A DNA stretch of 64,000 nucleotides. It comes from Heterodera schachtii (Eukaryota > Nematoda > Chromadorea > Rhabditida > Heteroderidae). The first letter of the stretch is position 1. Each line of letters begins with the position of its first letter. This document shows positions 12,145-26,153 of the stretch, in pieces. The notes beneath the pieces are model-generated. The model saw nothing but the letters and a program-made list of their open reading frames with translations, made no database searches and had not been told where the DNA came from. The stretch spans positions 520,146-584,145 of the forward strand of contig SIJG01000051.1 in the NCBI GenBank assembly GCA_023374025.1, in the 5' to 3' direction. The position numbers and the translations under genes are program-made.

Positions 12145-13700
12145 TTGAAAAAATTTTCAACGATTTCAATATATGTTATATCGACAAGGGGTTTCGTTGC
12201 TAAAACCGATTTCTCGGGATCGGGAATAGGTACGAAGCTGAAATTTGGCCTAGGTATGTATCTTGGGACGGGGCATCCGGGAAAAATACGGATTTTCCGG
12301 TCCGATGGCCAACTGAGTCCCAGGGATTAAAAACGTAATTTTGCTTGCAGTTGAGGGCCCATAACTTTTTTTCGGAAACTCTAATCAAAAAGTTTCCGCT
12401 GGTAGGGACCTAAGTTGAAGTGTTTTCTAAAAATCAAAAAAAATTCCAGGCTTTTATCTCTAATAGGGAAGGCTGTAGGTTCGTGAACTTTTTCAGTACC
12501 AACTTTGTCCAGTTCAGTCCCCGTCTAATAACTCATTAAGCTTTGATCTGAGCGGGGGGTGGCCAGCAGACTTATTGTAGAGTTTTGAAAGCCCGATTTT
12601 TCCAGATTTTAAAATTTCGAAAATTTTCAAAATTTTTCGAGTTAGGCCTAGAAGTCGGTTTTTGGGTTTTTGAATTTTAGGATTTTTTAACGATTTTTCT
12701 CGGGAAAACGGAGACCACTTCCAAAACATAGTTTTTCGAGCTCTATCGACTGGTATTTTTTTCGGAAAAATTTCGATTTTTTCCCGGAAATAGAAAAAAT
12801 TTTTGGCCTAAGCGGGACATTTGAGTCCCGTGCCCATAACTCGTCAGGGGTAGGTTTTAGCCAAAAAATGCCTTTGACCAAAATTGTAGAGCTTTTAAAG
12901 CTCTATCGAATGGTGTGCCATATGTTGGAAAAATTTCAAAAATTTTTGAGCTAGGCCCCCTATAAATTTTCGAAATTTTTTTTTGGGGCCAAAATGGGGG
13001 TGAAAAAAATTTTTCTGGGGTTTTTTGAGATGCTGATTACGAATATGACCTTTGTTTTTCGTTTCATAATTTTTAGAATTTTTTAAAAATTCGAAAATAT
13101 TTTTCAATTTTTTTGGCCCTCAGGATTTTGAGTTAAATTTTGAAAATTCATAACTCGGTGATGGTTTCATCGAATTAACTATAATAAAGCTTTAAAAATA
13201 GAGAAAAATAAGGAGAATTTTATGGGATCTATTTGGGATTTCTATCTTCTAAAGAAAAAAAGTTATTCCAGAATTTCTGGAAATTTTCGATTTTTCAGAA
13301 AAAAATTTGTAACTGCCTTCTGAAAAGATATTTGGCAAAAGTAAAATACTACAAAAATCCGCAATTTTTTGCTCTATAAGATAAATTTTATTTCATATTT
13401 TTATCACTTTCTTACAAATTGCTATAAAAATAAAAGTGATTTTGAGATTCGGGACCAAAGGGGGGGTGACCAGGATTTTTGAGTGGAAAAATTTTTTTCA
13501 CAAAAATCTTGCAAAATATGTCTTTAGGGGTATTTTAAGACGCTGATCACGAATATGCAATCAGATTTTAATTTTGACATCGTTAAGGCCTCAGAATCCC
13601 TGTGTGATTGGGGATTCTGGGACATGTTCTGAGGGGGGGGGGGGCAGGTTCGAACCCGGACGGTGTACATTAATTTTCTATGCATTTTTTGGGTTCTTTT
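12145..13700. repeat. degenerate reiterated repeat DNA, non-coding
   Basis: Less AT-rich than its flanks and full of near-repeats at irregular spacing: GCTCTATCGACTGG near 12739 and GCTCTATCGAATGG near 12900; CATAACT words near 12360, 12837 and 13149; several TTTTCGGAAA and AAATTTTCGA runs. Short ORFs on both strands carry no domain. It ends at a 12-base G run near 13633 followed by GGTTCGAACCC. It reads as an old, broken dispersed repeat family. I cannot name the family. Confidence 0.5.
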
Positions 13701-14071
13701 CCAATGCTTTTAATTAATTTAATTATTTTTTGTTTTATTAATTAATAATTAATATTAAAAATTTTTTAAATTTAATTTAATTTTTTGATTAATTATTTTT
13801 TAAATTAATTGATTTTTTTAATTAAAGAATTTATTTGTTTTTTTTATTATAATTTGTCAAAAATGAATTTCAATTTAAATAAAAATCAATCATTGTACGT
13901 ACATTGCAAAGTTACTTTTTAATTAATAAAAGGAATTATTTTATAATTTTTAAAAATTATTAACATATTCAATTTTAATTATATTTTTTTATAAAACCTT
14001 TTCCTTATTTATTTAATTTTGAAATCATGATTTACCATTTTAATCATTGTTGTACCATTCCAAAATTTGTG

Positions 14072-14807
14072 TACCTCCTAATAACTGTTGTACCTATTAC
14101 CGTGGTTGTACCTCTTTTCCCGTGGTTGTACCTCGACTAATCTCTGTGATACCTCTTCTAATCACTGTTGTACCTCTTACCGTGGTTGTACCTCTTCTAA
14201 TCACCATTGTACCTCTTCTATTCACCATTGTACCTCTTCTAATCACAGTTGTACCTCTTCTATTCACCATTGTACCTCTTCTAATCACAGTTGTACCTCT
14301 TCTAATCACCATTGTACCTCTTCTAATCACAGTTGTACCTCTTCTAATCACAGTTGTACCTCTTCTAATCACAGTTGTACCTCTTCTAATCACAATTGTA
14401 CCTCTTCTAATCATAGTTGTACCTCTTCTAATCACAGTTGTACTTCTTCTAACCATTGTTGTACCTCTTCTGATCACTTTTGTACCTCTTCTAATCACCA
14501 TTGAACCTCTTCTAATCACAGTTGTACCTCTTCTACTCACCATTGTACCTCTTCTAATCACAGTTGCACCTCTTCTAATCACTGTTGTACCTCTTCTGAT
14601 CACTTTTGTACCTCTTCTAATCACAGTTGCACCTCTTCTAATCACTGTTGTACCTCTTCTAATCACTGTTGTACCTCTTCTGATCACTTTTGTACCTCTT
14701 TTAATCACAGTTGCACCTCTTCTAATCACTGTTGTACCTCTTCTAATCACTGTTGTACCTCTTCTGATCACTTTTGTACCTCAACAACCCGTGGTTGTAC
14801 CTCGGCC
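14072..14807. repeat. 21-bp minisatellite (about 34 units)
   Basis: Tandem units of TGTACCTCTTCTAATCACAGT with variants at one or two positions. Both edges carry a different variant, CCGTGGTTGTACCTC. A TCTGATCACTTTTG variant recurs at 14469, 14595, 14679 and 14763, spacings of 126, 84 and 84 bp, which shows higher-order amplification of four-unit blocks. Because 21 is a multiple of 3, several frames stay open. The plus frame 14047-14841 would encode (VVPLLIT)n and the minus frame (VIRRGTT)n. These are treated as by-products of the repeat unless transcription shows otherwise. Confidence 0.9.
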
Positions 14808-14818
14808 ACAAAATAGAG

Positions 14819-15170
14819 ACGGGCGCGAAGCGCCCGTTTGAGCTCAACTCAATTCAAAAACGGCCGCGAAGCGGCCGAAAAGCACAACAAAATTTAATAA
14901 CGGGCGCGGAGCGCCCGTCTGATCTCAACAAAATTAAAAAACGGGCGCGAAGCGCCCGTTCAAGGCCGCGAAGCGGCCTAAAAATCACGAAATTTAAAAA
15001 GGGCCGCGAAGCGGCCGAAAAGCACAACAGAAATTTGAAACGGGCGCAAAGCGCTCGTTCGAGGCCGCGAAGCGGCCTAAAAATCGCTGTTAATTTTTTT
15101 AAAATTCAAAATTTCTTCACTTAAATCGCTTTAAAGCCTAGGTAGCGAAGCTCAAGAAGCGCGAAGCGCT
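14819..15170. repeat. array of nine GC-rich hairpins with trinucleotide (mostly GAA) loops
   Basis: Short near-perfect palindromes: 14819-14837, 14900-14918, 14941-14959 and 15040-15058 (type ACGGGCGC-loop-GCGCCCGT), and 14861-14877, 14963-14979, 15002-15016 and 15062-15078 (type GGCCGC-GAA-GCGGCC). A shorter AGCGC-GAA-GCGCT is at 15158-15170. Loops are GAA in seven cases, GGA and AAA in one each. Spacers are AT-rich and resemble one another (AAAAGCACAACA, AATTTAA). The array abuts the minisatellite. Confidence 0.9.
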
Positions 15171-17204
15171 TTATCCCAGTCCCAGATCCGACGGTTCACG
15201 CACCCGCTAGTTTTTATTTATAACAGATTTAGGCAAAAAAAAAAAAATCTTTTTGCTATTTTAGATCAAATCTTTTTTCCGGAAATGGGTGGTTTTTAGT
15301 TCAAATTTTAATAGAATTTCCCGAAAATTCACTCGAAATTCGTTAGTTTATATGATATAGTAGCTCGATATGCAATAGTATAATACCTCGACCCCGACCT
15401 TAATAAATAGCTTATCTATAACTATTTCTGCTTTTCTGAACGCGAAGGAGAAATCAGCAAACAAAGGGAGTTTGTGGTGCTCGAGAGCTTTGTCTTGCTA
15501 AGTCACTACTACAAAAAAAGTTTCAGGTTTTCTTTATACTTTCTATATCCCACCTTTGAGATCTCAAAAATGATTTTTTCTTTCAATTAATTCATCATTT
15601 TTATTGATTTATTTGTAAAAGAAACTTTTCGGAAAACATTTTTCGCGCTCGGGTCTAGGCTCATCAAAAGTCTTGGGTTTTGGGTCTCTGTTTCGTTCGT
15701 TTCTTAGGAAGTTTTCGATCCCGATCACCACGAACATTTAGGGACGAAAATTCTTGAGTTATTATTTCAAAATGATTATTTCTTGATTTCTTCTGCCGCA
15801 ATTTTTCTGCTTATTGCATCAAAAAGCAAATATTCTAATGAAAAAAATATATTTTTTTGGATAATTTTCCGCTCTTGAGGGATCAAAAAGGCACCTAAAA
15901 TTAATACGTTGTATTTCTCTTATTTTAATCATTTTCATTTCTGAAAATTTATTCTTATTGGAATATATTATCTCATTAATACTTTTAATCTTCTCTTCCT
16001 TTCTTAAAAAACTTTTTTTCTAACATTAAAATTTTAATATTTAAATTCAATATTTTTTGAGAATTATGATCAATTTTATTTTCCATTTCAATTATATTAT
16101 TAAATTTAAATTTCTTTTAAATCAAGCTTATACTTTTATGTTTAGTGCCAAAAAACAAAATATTTATTTCAAAATTTATAATAATACTAACTTGTTTAAC
16201 ATTAATCAATTTGGAAATTACAACATTTGAGCTTCTAAAATCTATATAACCAGTTACTTTCTAGTGTGACACAAAAAATAAAAGGCACATCGACTTTTTG
16301 ATATTTAAAATGTAAATAAATACTGCTTTTAAAAATCTGCTAAATCTAATTGTATATTCATAATCACATTAAAATATTTGGCAATTTTGTATATTTATTG
16401 TTTTCTTGTCCACAAAAAGTCAATTGGCGATTTTTTTTACTAATCTATTTGGATGTTTGTAATTTCATCAATGTTATAAATAATAACTTTATTAAAACAA
16501 ATGAAAAAAGCTTTAGAAAAAAGATCTGCTGGATGCATCATTTAATAAGAATAATTTTTCAAAATTTCTTTTGATAACTTTAACAATTATTAATACATAG
16601 AAGGCATTTTTTTTTTTACATATCCCTTTTAAAAGAAAATCATGAAAAAAGCATCATTTGCCTAATTAATTTTCGAATTAGAATTTTTAGAACGATAAAA
16701 TAACTCTCTCTTACAAATATTTATATATTATTTTAATAAAATTCTTATAAATAAATATTTATTATCTGGCTTTTTTGTTAAATAAAAATATTTTAAATTT
16801 TCTGAAAATTATATATTTATTGCAACCTAAAAATTAATGTTTTACAAAATTTTTATTCAATTGGAAATCAAATTATTATAGAAATTAATAATTGGTTTCT
16901 AAAGAAAAAAGATTATTGAAACTTAAAAATTTAAATTACTTGGCAGTACATCACATTTTATAGATTTTCGAATAATTATTTACTCATTTTATTCCTTTCC
17001 TATTTTATTAAAATTTTCGTTTTTTAATTCATTAAATTTTTAATTAGTTAATTAATATTTTTTATTTCTCTTGCCTTGTCTGTTTTTTCTCTTTTATTAA
17101 TTTCCTTTGAAAATGTTTCATTGATATTTAAATTGATAAATCTCTCAGTTTAATTTCTTCACTTATTGATTTAAATTTATCATAATTTCTGGGTATATTA
17201 TCAT
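15171..17204. other. AT-rich intergenic DNA
   Basis: No gene supported. The first few hundred bases are moderately AT-rich with scattered TCGGGTC words; the rest is T-rich. The 74-codon ORF at 16350 has low-complexity AT-driven composition and is not called. Confidence 0.5.
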
Positions 17205-17422
17205 TAGGGCTGGGAATTAAGTCACAAAAAATCTTCAAAAAAGTCGACTAAAAAGTCATAAAAATCCCAAAAAGTGTAAAAAAGTCAAAAAAAAAGTCAC
17301 AAAAAAATGCATGTTAGAAGCTTCAAACAGAGTTTAGAACACTTTTTAAGTAATTTTAATGCCATTTAGATTCAGCAAAAAAAAAAAAAAAAAAATTCAT
17401 TTGACTTAAATTCCCAGCCCTA
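17205..17422. mobile_element. hAT-like MITE, 218 bp
   Basis: The left end TAGGGCTGGGAATTAAGTCA and the right end (minus strand TAGGGCTGGGAATTTAAGTC) form terminal inverted repeats with one indel. Flanks ATTATCAT and ATTTCATG match as an 8-bp duplication with one base lost. The interior repeats the AAAGTCA word many times, like the subterminal transposase-binding repeats of hAT elements. No transposase is encoded. Confidence 0.75.
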
Positions 17423-20400
17423 ATTTCATGTCAGAAAATTCTCATTTGCTTTCTTTGAAAACAATATCATTTTTGAATTTATAATATTTTATTTTTTTAA
17501 ATGCATTACTTTTATTATTATTGAGCTTCTTTTTAGTTAGCAAAAGATTTTTCATTAATATTAATATTCTTTAGAATTTTCATATTAAATAATTGATTGG
17601 ATATCTTTTAAAACATTATATTTTATTTATAATGAATAAAGAAATAAAATTTATTTTAAATTTATGGTCATATTTCTTGTGAAGAAGAAAGACACACTAG
17701 TCCTACCTCGTTGTTTTTTTTCATTTATTTAAAATGTATTTTATTTATTTCCTTATCATTTCGATAAATAATAAAATTTGAGTTTTTTATAATAACTCTT
17801 GTTGTTTAATAATATTTGTTTGTAATTATTTGTAAGAAGCAATATTTGATTTATAAAAGAAAATCCCTTTTGAATTGATAACCTTTTATTTGGTGCTGGT
17901 GCATTTCCTAAAAACAGCACCCATGCGCGTTTCGTAAAACTGCCAATGGGTTCCAAAACAAAATGGCTAATATATATAAATTCATAACTTGGCCCAAATT
18001 CAACCAAAAGACAAGAACATATTAAATTACTTTTGAAAATATATTTTTTAAATTTCAAAATAAATTCAATCAATAAAATATCATCACAAAGAAAATAATA
18101 GAAACCATGCAGAAATTAAGAAAAACAACCTATTTTTTGGTTAATAAATACCTTTAAAGTAGCCGCAATTATAGTTTTTTTAAATTTTTTTTTTATACAA
18201 TATGACGCGAACATGGTGACATGAAATGATGATCTAATATAAAGGAATTAAAATACTAGGAAATTATTAAAAAAAGAAAAATAAATAAAATAACAGCACT
18301 TAATTTAAATAAAAGGTCAACAATAATTAATAAAATGATTTAAAAAATGATTCAAATTTTTGCATAAAAAACGAGTTGGCTAAATACAAGTCGAAATCAG
18401 CAAAAATTTGATTTGAATATTTTTGATAATAAGATCACACATAAAAATTATATGATGATTTCTTGCATAAAAAATATTAATTTATCTAATTATACAATTA
18501 ATTATTACATCATCTCACCTAAAAAACCATGACCAGGGCAGATGCCAAGAAAAATAAGCAAATTAAATAAACAAATATTAAAAATTATCTCAAAAAGTAA
18601 GAATACCCAAATTGAGCAATCAATTGAAAATAAAATCAAAATATTTTATTCCTGGTATTAATTTAATGTGTAAAAGGGTCTCATCGATGTCAAGCATCAA
18701 ATCACTTTCATTTCACGAGAAAAAAATAATAATTACAAGAAAAATTCCATCGGATAAAATTAAATTCTTCAATTATATCCTAAATATATTATTGTAATTG
18801 TAATTGTTACGAGGTTTCGAATCATATTTATAATAGTCAAAAATTTAAAATTTTTTTGAATTTCTAAAATAAATATCTTCAAATTATCGCCTCATTCTTA
18901 AACTAAATCATGATTTTTTGTCACAAATACAGAAAGTGTTAGCTGACAAGAAAAAAAAGATGTTGAACAAAATAATTTAAAATTATAAATATTTCTTAAA
19001 ATATAAATTGCGAGGAAAATTTAATCATTGTTATTTTAATTAATAAATTGGAAATTTATTTTAATTTAAATATGAATTATTATTTTTCATATAATAGATT
19101 AATCTTTTCAATAATAGTAAAAAAAAAATTAATTAATTAAATTTTAATTCGCAATAAATATTAAGAAACCATTTCTCAATAATAATAAATAAAAAACTTA
19201 TCAATGGAAAGCCAAAATTTTTTTTGAATAAATACTTTAAAATATAGAAATATTCATAAAAATATTTTGAGTAAATTAACAAAGTTAAATTTGTTATAAT
19301 TATATAGAAAAAATAAGAATATTTTTGAAAAGTTAAATCGAACTTTCTCATTTTAAAATTTAATGGAGAAAAAACCATTATAAATAAAATATTTAAAAAA
19401 TTAAAAATTTTAAATAAATTGAAAATAAAAAATCTCACCAACATTCATTATTTTTTAAAAATGGCGACTAATCGAGAGAGAATATAATATATACAATTAT
19501 AGACTTATAGGAATTAAACCAAAAGAGCAAAATTTTTAATAAATATTTAAGTTTAATTAAAAATTTTTTATTATAATTAAAAAAATAATAGAATTTTTTG
19601 ATTATATATTTTTATCTAAATATATCATTAAAGTAAGTAATACAAATTAATATGATCATTAAAAGTTATGTGATAATATTGTGATTTTAAAATATATTTT
19701 GGCGTTTTGTTTTATTTTTGTGTTATTTGCGTTTGTGATTTTGTGTGATGGCTAGTTGAGTTAGTTTATGCAGTCGTCATTTCCCGATTGATTTGTGTTC
19801 GTCTTATTTAATTTGAAAAAAATATGTAAATAAAATTTTTTTAACATTATTTTTTGATAAAAATCCTCGTAAAGGGTGAAATAGGCACAGATTGCCATAA
19901 AAATGACCTAAATAGGCTTAGAAATCACTTTTAGTACTTAAAAAAAATATATTTTTGACATCTTATTTTTGAAAAAAACCGATTTTTGGGGTACATTTTC
20001 AAAAATAAAATGAAATCTAATTTATATGATATTTACATAAAAAATTATTTAAGTCTTCCATTAACTTCATTTAATATAATTAAATATATAAATAAAAAAG
20101 ATGATTGTTCATCTTTTAATTAGATAAAAAAAGGGAACTTAAATGATTAAACAAAAAACTAAAAGAATATTGGTCATTTTGACGAAAACCAGAAGCAGTT
20201 TATTATGAATCCATCTAATAATTTCAATGAATATAAAAATGTAAAATATAAAAATGGTCAAAAAAATATAGAATTCCAAAAAAAAAGCATAAAAATAGAA
20301 AATGAAAATATCAGTTTTTGTGTTAATTGAAAAAATTCACAAAAAAAATAAGAATGAAAAATTGAATAAGCAAAGAAAAATATTAACACGGAAAATATTA

Positions 20401-23400
20401 ATGGATAATTTATTCTTTTATTTAAAATATCATTAATTAACATTTAAATTCTTTGTCATTTTGTTATAAATAAAAATAAATTGCATTTTTATTAATTTTT
20501 ATTGTAACAAATGATAATAGAAAAATATTCTTTCGTTAACAGAATTTGATGGAATGAATAAAAATTAATTTTTAGGGGTGTATTTTTCTTTTTTCAGTCG
20601 ATTTTTAGGGGTTAGGGGCGTATTTTTCCGTTTTTTTTAAATCTCGAATTAGGGGGGTGTATTTTACAAAATTGTTCGCCGTTTTTTCGCCAAAAAAATA
20701 CTATTTTTTGCCATTTTGGACCACATTTTTCAAAAATATGGTAAAATGAGGGTCCGGCGGTGCCGATAAGCGCCACCGGGAAAATTTTTGAGTTTTTTAA
20801 TGCAATTTTGTTAAGAAATTGCTTAAAATTTCAAAAAATTTTACTGCAATTTTTATTTTTTTGGGTTTCGGGGGAGGGGGAGGGGCTTTAGCCCTCTCAG
20901 TCCCCCCCCCCCCCCGCCCTGTCTACGCCCTTGATTACCAACTAAAAAAAATAAACAAAATTTAAATTAAACGGAAATAATAAATAAATATAACCGATAT
21001 TCGTAAAAAACCAAAATTAAATAAATTTCTATTGTCAATTTAATTACTTTTAATATTTTTTGTATGAATTACTCAAAGATCACTTTTTTAAAAATTTGTT
21101 ATTGGTGGTCTTGGAAAATCCCATTTTTTGGAGAGCATTTTCAGTTCTCGGTCCTCCATTAATTCATTTATTGGGTATTAGAGGTTTATTTTATGTATTT
21201 TATAGTCATAACTTTGCCTTAGTCAACTCAAACTCCTTAAATACTTTCGCATGTGATTGGTCTTTTAAAAAAATTTGTGCGAAAACTTATTTTACAGCCT
21301 AAGTATACTAATAATTAATTCAATAAAATAATATTATATATTTTCTATACAATAATATAACTACAATTATATATAGCAAATCAAAAACAAAAATTTAAAA
21401 AGCATTAAGCTATGAATAATACACAATTAACATATTTAATTTCTGAATTAATTTAAAAAATAATAAGAATTATTTCATTTTTTCCTACACTAGACAGAAT
21501 TAACATTCAAAGAGTAATTTTTCAACCGGACTTCAGTAAAGTGATTAATTTCTTAAACTATAAATAAAATAAAGTGCAACAAGAATTAAATTTGGACATG
21601 CTAAGCAAAACCTAAAAAAGTATCAATAAAAATATTTTTAATTAATTTAAAGCTTTTAAATATTTAAGTAAAAATAGAAAAAAAGAGATCTGCTGAAAAG
21701 ACTAATAAAAATAAAAACTAAAATATTATTTAATTTGAATAAAATTAATTAATAATAACAAAAGCATAGAAAAATTTTAGAAACATTTAAAAATTTTCTT
21801 AAATTAAATTTTATCAAAATTAATGAATTTATAAATGAAGAATGAATGAAAAGATTGTGCCAAGAAGGTGCCTAAGTATATTACTTTGATTATGTGATAC
21901 TATTTTATACAAAAATTAACAACAATTATTTTAAAAATGCAAAAAATTTAATTTAAGTCAAAAATATTTTCAATGTATAAATCTTAAGGTCTTCTACGAA
22001 ATGATTAACTATTTTTTAATGTGCTTACGAAAGATTCAATATTTTGAACAATAAAAAAAGAAACATTAAGTTCATAATTTATTAAAAATTATAAAGTTTT
22101 AGGGTTCTTTAAATAATAAATTCTGAATTTATTAAATTTTTAATATATGCTATAAAATTAATATGCTCAAAATATGCCAACTAACAAAAAACCTTTTTAA
22201 TATATTCCTAAATATTTTTTTCTGTTCTTTTAATTAATGTTTAAATTATTTTAAGATTTGTGTAGTTAATATTATTGACATTTATATAAAATAAATAAAT
22301 AAGCTTCTAAACTTTAACTTATTTTCAATGAAATATTTTTGTCAATTTTATATTAAATTCAGAAATAAAGGATGGTATTAATTGTGAATTATTGTTAAAA
22401 TTTTACAGATTTTTCAAGTAAATTAATTACTTCTATGAATGATATGTTTTTGTTTTATTTTTTTATTAAATTAATTACTTATTTTTTCTCTTAATTTAGT
22501 TTTCTTCTTCAAGTCGACTTTTATTAAAAAAATGAATTTAATGTTTAATTGCTGCTGGCTTCGAGCTTAAAATTACGCAGATATAAATAAATATGAATGG
22601 GGAATTTGTAATAAATGAAAAAAAAAATGATATAACTAATTAAAAATTAAGCCTTTATAATAAAAAATAAAATTAAATAATGTATTTAATGATATTAAAT
22701 ATATAATCATAAAAATCAAAATACCCAAAAGTCGAATCATTGCAAATGAGTTATACTTACACGTTTTCCGCATTGAATAATGAAAATAGCAAAGAATTTT
22801 TAATTTAAATACACATATTATGAAAACTCTAATATTAAATATAAAAACTTTGAACATGAAAATAAATAATATAACAAAGTTTCGGTAAAAATATAACAAT
22901 GAAAAAACTGAATTCCTTTACTTATGTATCATAATTAAAATTCATAACAAAAGATAATTTTAAAAAGCACTTTAAATTTAAAAAAAATTTCAAAAATAAT
23001 AATAGTCATTTATAAACGTAAGGGATAATAGCGAATAAGAACATAAGATATAATTAAAATATAATTCAAAATATAAAAAGTAATTTAAAAAGAAGCGAGG
23101 TTTAAATTTACTAAAATTAACAAATGAAAATATTTAGTGAATCATTTGAAAATTATATTTATTAAAAATAAATAAATTAATTTCAGTTAATGAAAAATCC
23201 AAAAACAAATATTATAAATGATTTAAAAAATTCGAATGGCAACCTTCATTAGTAATAAATTGTTATATTAACACTCACGATTATATTCAAGAATCAAAAG
23301 TGACAAAAACAAATGAAGGTAATAAATAAAACAAAAAATATGTCATTTAAAAAGAAATTTAAAAAAATAGTAAATATTCTTTTTATGAAACAGAATACAA

Positions 23401-26153
23401 GATTTAATTATTTTTATAAATTGAATATCTTAGATAAAAAATTGGTTATTTTGAGTGAAATCTTTTACCTTATTTAATTATAATTATGAAACCTAAAAAT
23501 TGGCATTTTACTTTTTGCCTTTTTATTCAACATTTAAAAAAAGGAGACCAAAATATTTCCCAAAACGAAAGCTGCTCAAAAATATTAAATTTCTAAAAAA
23601 TCTCATTATTTATCCATTTCGCTAACATAATTGCACAATTAAATACCAATTACAAAGCAATTAAGTCTAACATATAAAATTAACATGAAAATAGGAATGT
23701 ATTAGAATGAATTAATAGTAAAAATGCTAAAATAAAGTATATATAAATAAATTATTTATAAAAAAATTTAAGGAAAATATACTTTTAAATAAAACAGTCA
23801 AATAAAATTTACCAACAACATTGGATCTTATAGAAGACATCAATGCAAGTTTTATGCAGCAAATAATTAAAGCGCAAAGAATTTTTTAATTAAAATGCAT
23901 ATTGTTAATGAAGTGGCTAATTTTTTATTGTATATATAAAAATATATCATAAAATTAATTTATTATAAATAAAAATGAAAGTAATGTATAAAAAAAATAT
24001 TTATTATAAAAAATAAATTGAAAAAAAGATAAACATAAAATTTACAAATGTTCTTAAAAATATTCAAATTATAATTATTTAGTATTTAAAAATATAATTA
24101 GCAATGTTTTATTAGAAGGAAAACAAAATAAATAATTAATTTTTTTGAAAATATCACAAAAAAAAATTCTCAATCTAAATCATTAAAGCAAATAATAATT
24201 ATGTTAAAAGCATAATTATTAAGAAAGTTTTTAAATAAAAAGATCCCAAAATGATAAAAGAAATAAATTTAATTAATAAATAATACTTTAAAATAATTAA
24301 ATAAATAATTGAATATTTGTTAGTTTTAATTTTATTTAATAGGAACATATAACAGAAAGATATTTTTATTATTTAATCAGAAAATTAAAATTTTATAATA
24401 ATTTATATTGATTAAAAGAAATGAAAAACATAATCAATTAAGAAGATTCATAAAATAAAAGAAAAATAAATAAACTTACATTTCAATTTATTCATTTGTA
24501 CATAAAAAAAACAAATATTATTAAAATGACTAAACATTAATGAAAAATTTATTAAAGTATTTTACAGAATAATTACTTGAATAACAAAGAAAAATTTTTT
24601 TTTATAATTATTGCAAAATATAATAGATAAGCCGCTCAGTGGAGCCGCATCGAAGAGATACCATTCCATTAGCTATTTTAAAATTAAAGTAATACCATCA
24701 CTCTAAAATTAATTGACCATAATAATAATATTTAACCATAATGCTTATAATTTTCATGAACTTACGAATGAAGAGAGAATTTATTAAAATATGTATTAAA
24801 CTAAGTTATTAATTTTCAGGTCATTAAATAATTATCAACATTGATAATCGATTTTAATTTGTTATTCTCAAATACATACAGCAAGCTTTTGCTATGGGAT
24901 CGGTAATTTTTTGAAAACTTGGGACCTGAACATGCCGGTTCTTTATAAGCCTAGACCGGTCCCCGATTTTCATTCTGACCACCAGGATTTTTCGCCTAAA
25001 AACGAGAAAATTTAAATAAAATTTCATTTAAAATCTGTTTTTCCCCGATGATGGCTGCTTCATATAGAAAGTGGTCATTTGACCAGGTCATTTGGCAATG
25101 GTTATTTGACCCGGTCATAACTCCCCAAACATGAGAAAAATGGCAGCAAAAAATGGTTGTAATTTCTGTAGTAATTAAAAAAGAAAAATAAATTTTAAAG
25201 CATTTAAGTGCATGGTTAATAAGTGGACTTTTGATTTAGTTAATAGAGAAACAAAAAAAAATTCAAAAATGCCAATTTCATTAGTTTTACATTTATAAAA
25301 AAATAATTAAAAGAATTTGCAACTTATTACAAATGCTTTGTTTAATAAGCAAAACAATATAATTCTTTTGTAAGTGAGAGAACTTATTTTTGATGCCTAT
25401 AAATTAAAATGACATAATGAAAACTTAAAAACTAATCAAATTATAAAAAAGGAATCATTGACCTTTTAAACATATAAGTTGTTAAGCGAGGATAATAAAA
25501 ATTTATTTTATGAACTTTTCAACAATTTTCTATAACCGATTAGATGGAATAATGAATATTCTATGATACTAAATATGTACAATCAAAAAATATAATGAAA
25601 TTAAAAAAATAGGTACATATTTCAAATAATCTAATACAAAATTATATATACATATCAATATTATAATAAAGGTAGAAAATTGAACAAATAGTCTAAAATA
25701 TAATTAAGCAATCTTATATAATTATTTATGAACTGCTCCTCAACTTTGCTTGGAACGCAATTGACTTAGAGTACAATGCGGCAAAGAACAAGAAAATTTA
25801 TTTTTATCTTACCTAAATATTCAATTCAGATAAGAATACATTCAAAAATAAAATAGAATAAAATTTAAAAAATGCAATTAAAGTAATTTTTAAACAAAAT
25901 ATATAATTAAAATAGAATACTTTAAGAAAAAAAAGACTTGAGGCAAAAGATTAAACAGAATAATTTAAAATCTATTCTTCTTTCTTATGGCCAAAAGGTT
26001 GTAAAAATCTTTATTTTTAAATATGAATACGGAGAAAATTTTATTTAAGCTTAAATTTATGTGACGGATATATAAAGATAAAAATTTAATTATATTTTTC
26101 AAAACTCAACAATAGAAGTAATATCAGAAATTTTAAATAAATATAATTTATAG
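17423..26153. other. gene-poor AT-rich DNA, A-rich on the plus strand from about 18 kb
   Basis: No gene supported in 8.7 kb. ORFs here (for example at 19133-19444 and 22636-22899, minus strand) are Phe/Ile/Leu/Tyr/Lys-rich by-products of poly-A DNA. Part of a repeat with an AGGGGTGTATTTTTC core lies at about 20573-20940. Two less AT-rich patches (20740-20930 and 24890-25130) contain GGTCATTTGACC-type inverted words but no clear ends. Confidence 0.5.
20573..20940. repeat. MITE-like relic with AGGGGTGTATTTTTC core and C14 tract
   Basis: Starts with TAGGGGTGTATTTTTC, the core word also found in the elements near 26.5 and 29.8 kb. It ends after a run of 14 C and GCCCTGTCTACGCCC. The middle holds GGCGGTGCCGATAAGCGCCACC, which can pair. 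Outer ends and target duplications were not identified, so the limits are approximate. Confidence 0.4.

Noticed and set aside
13640..13670. tRNA-like B box (GGTTCGAACCC) suggesting a tRNA or SINE
   Set aside because: No matching A box or cloverleaf stems upstream; the flanking bases do not pair as a T arm. Kept only as part of the repeat block.
14097..14771. 224-codon minus-strand ORF (VIRRGTT)n as a gene
   Set aside because: Exists only because the repeat unit is 21 bp without stops; no start context or flanking exons.
19133..19444. 103-codon hydrophobic minus-strand ORF as a membrane protein
   Set aside because: Phe/Ile/Tyr-rich translation of poly-A/T DNA; typical chance ORF here. The same applies to 22636-22899, 21060-21302 and 59091-59461.
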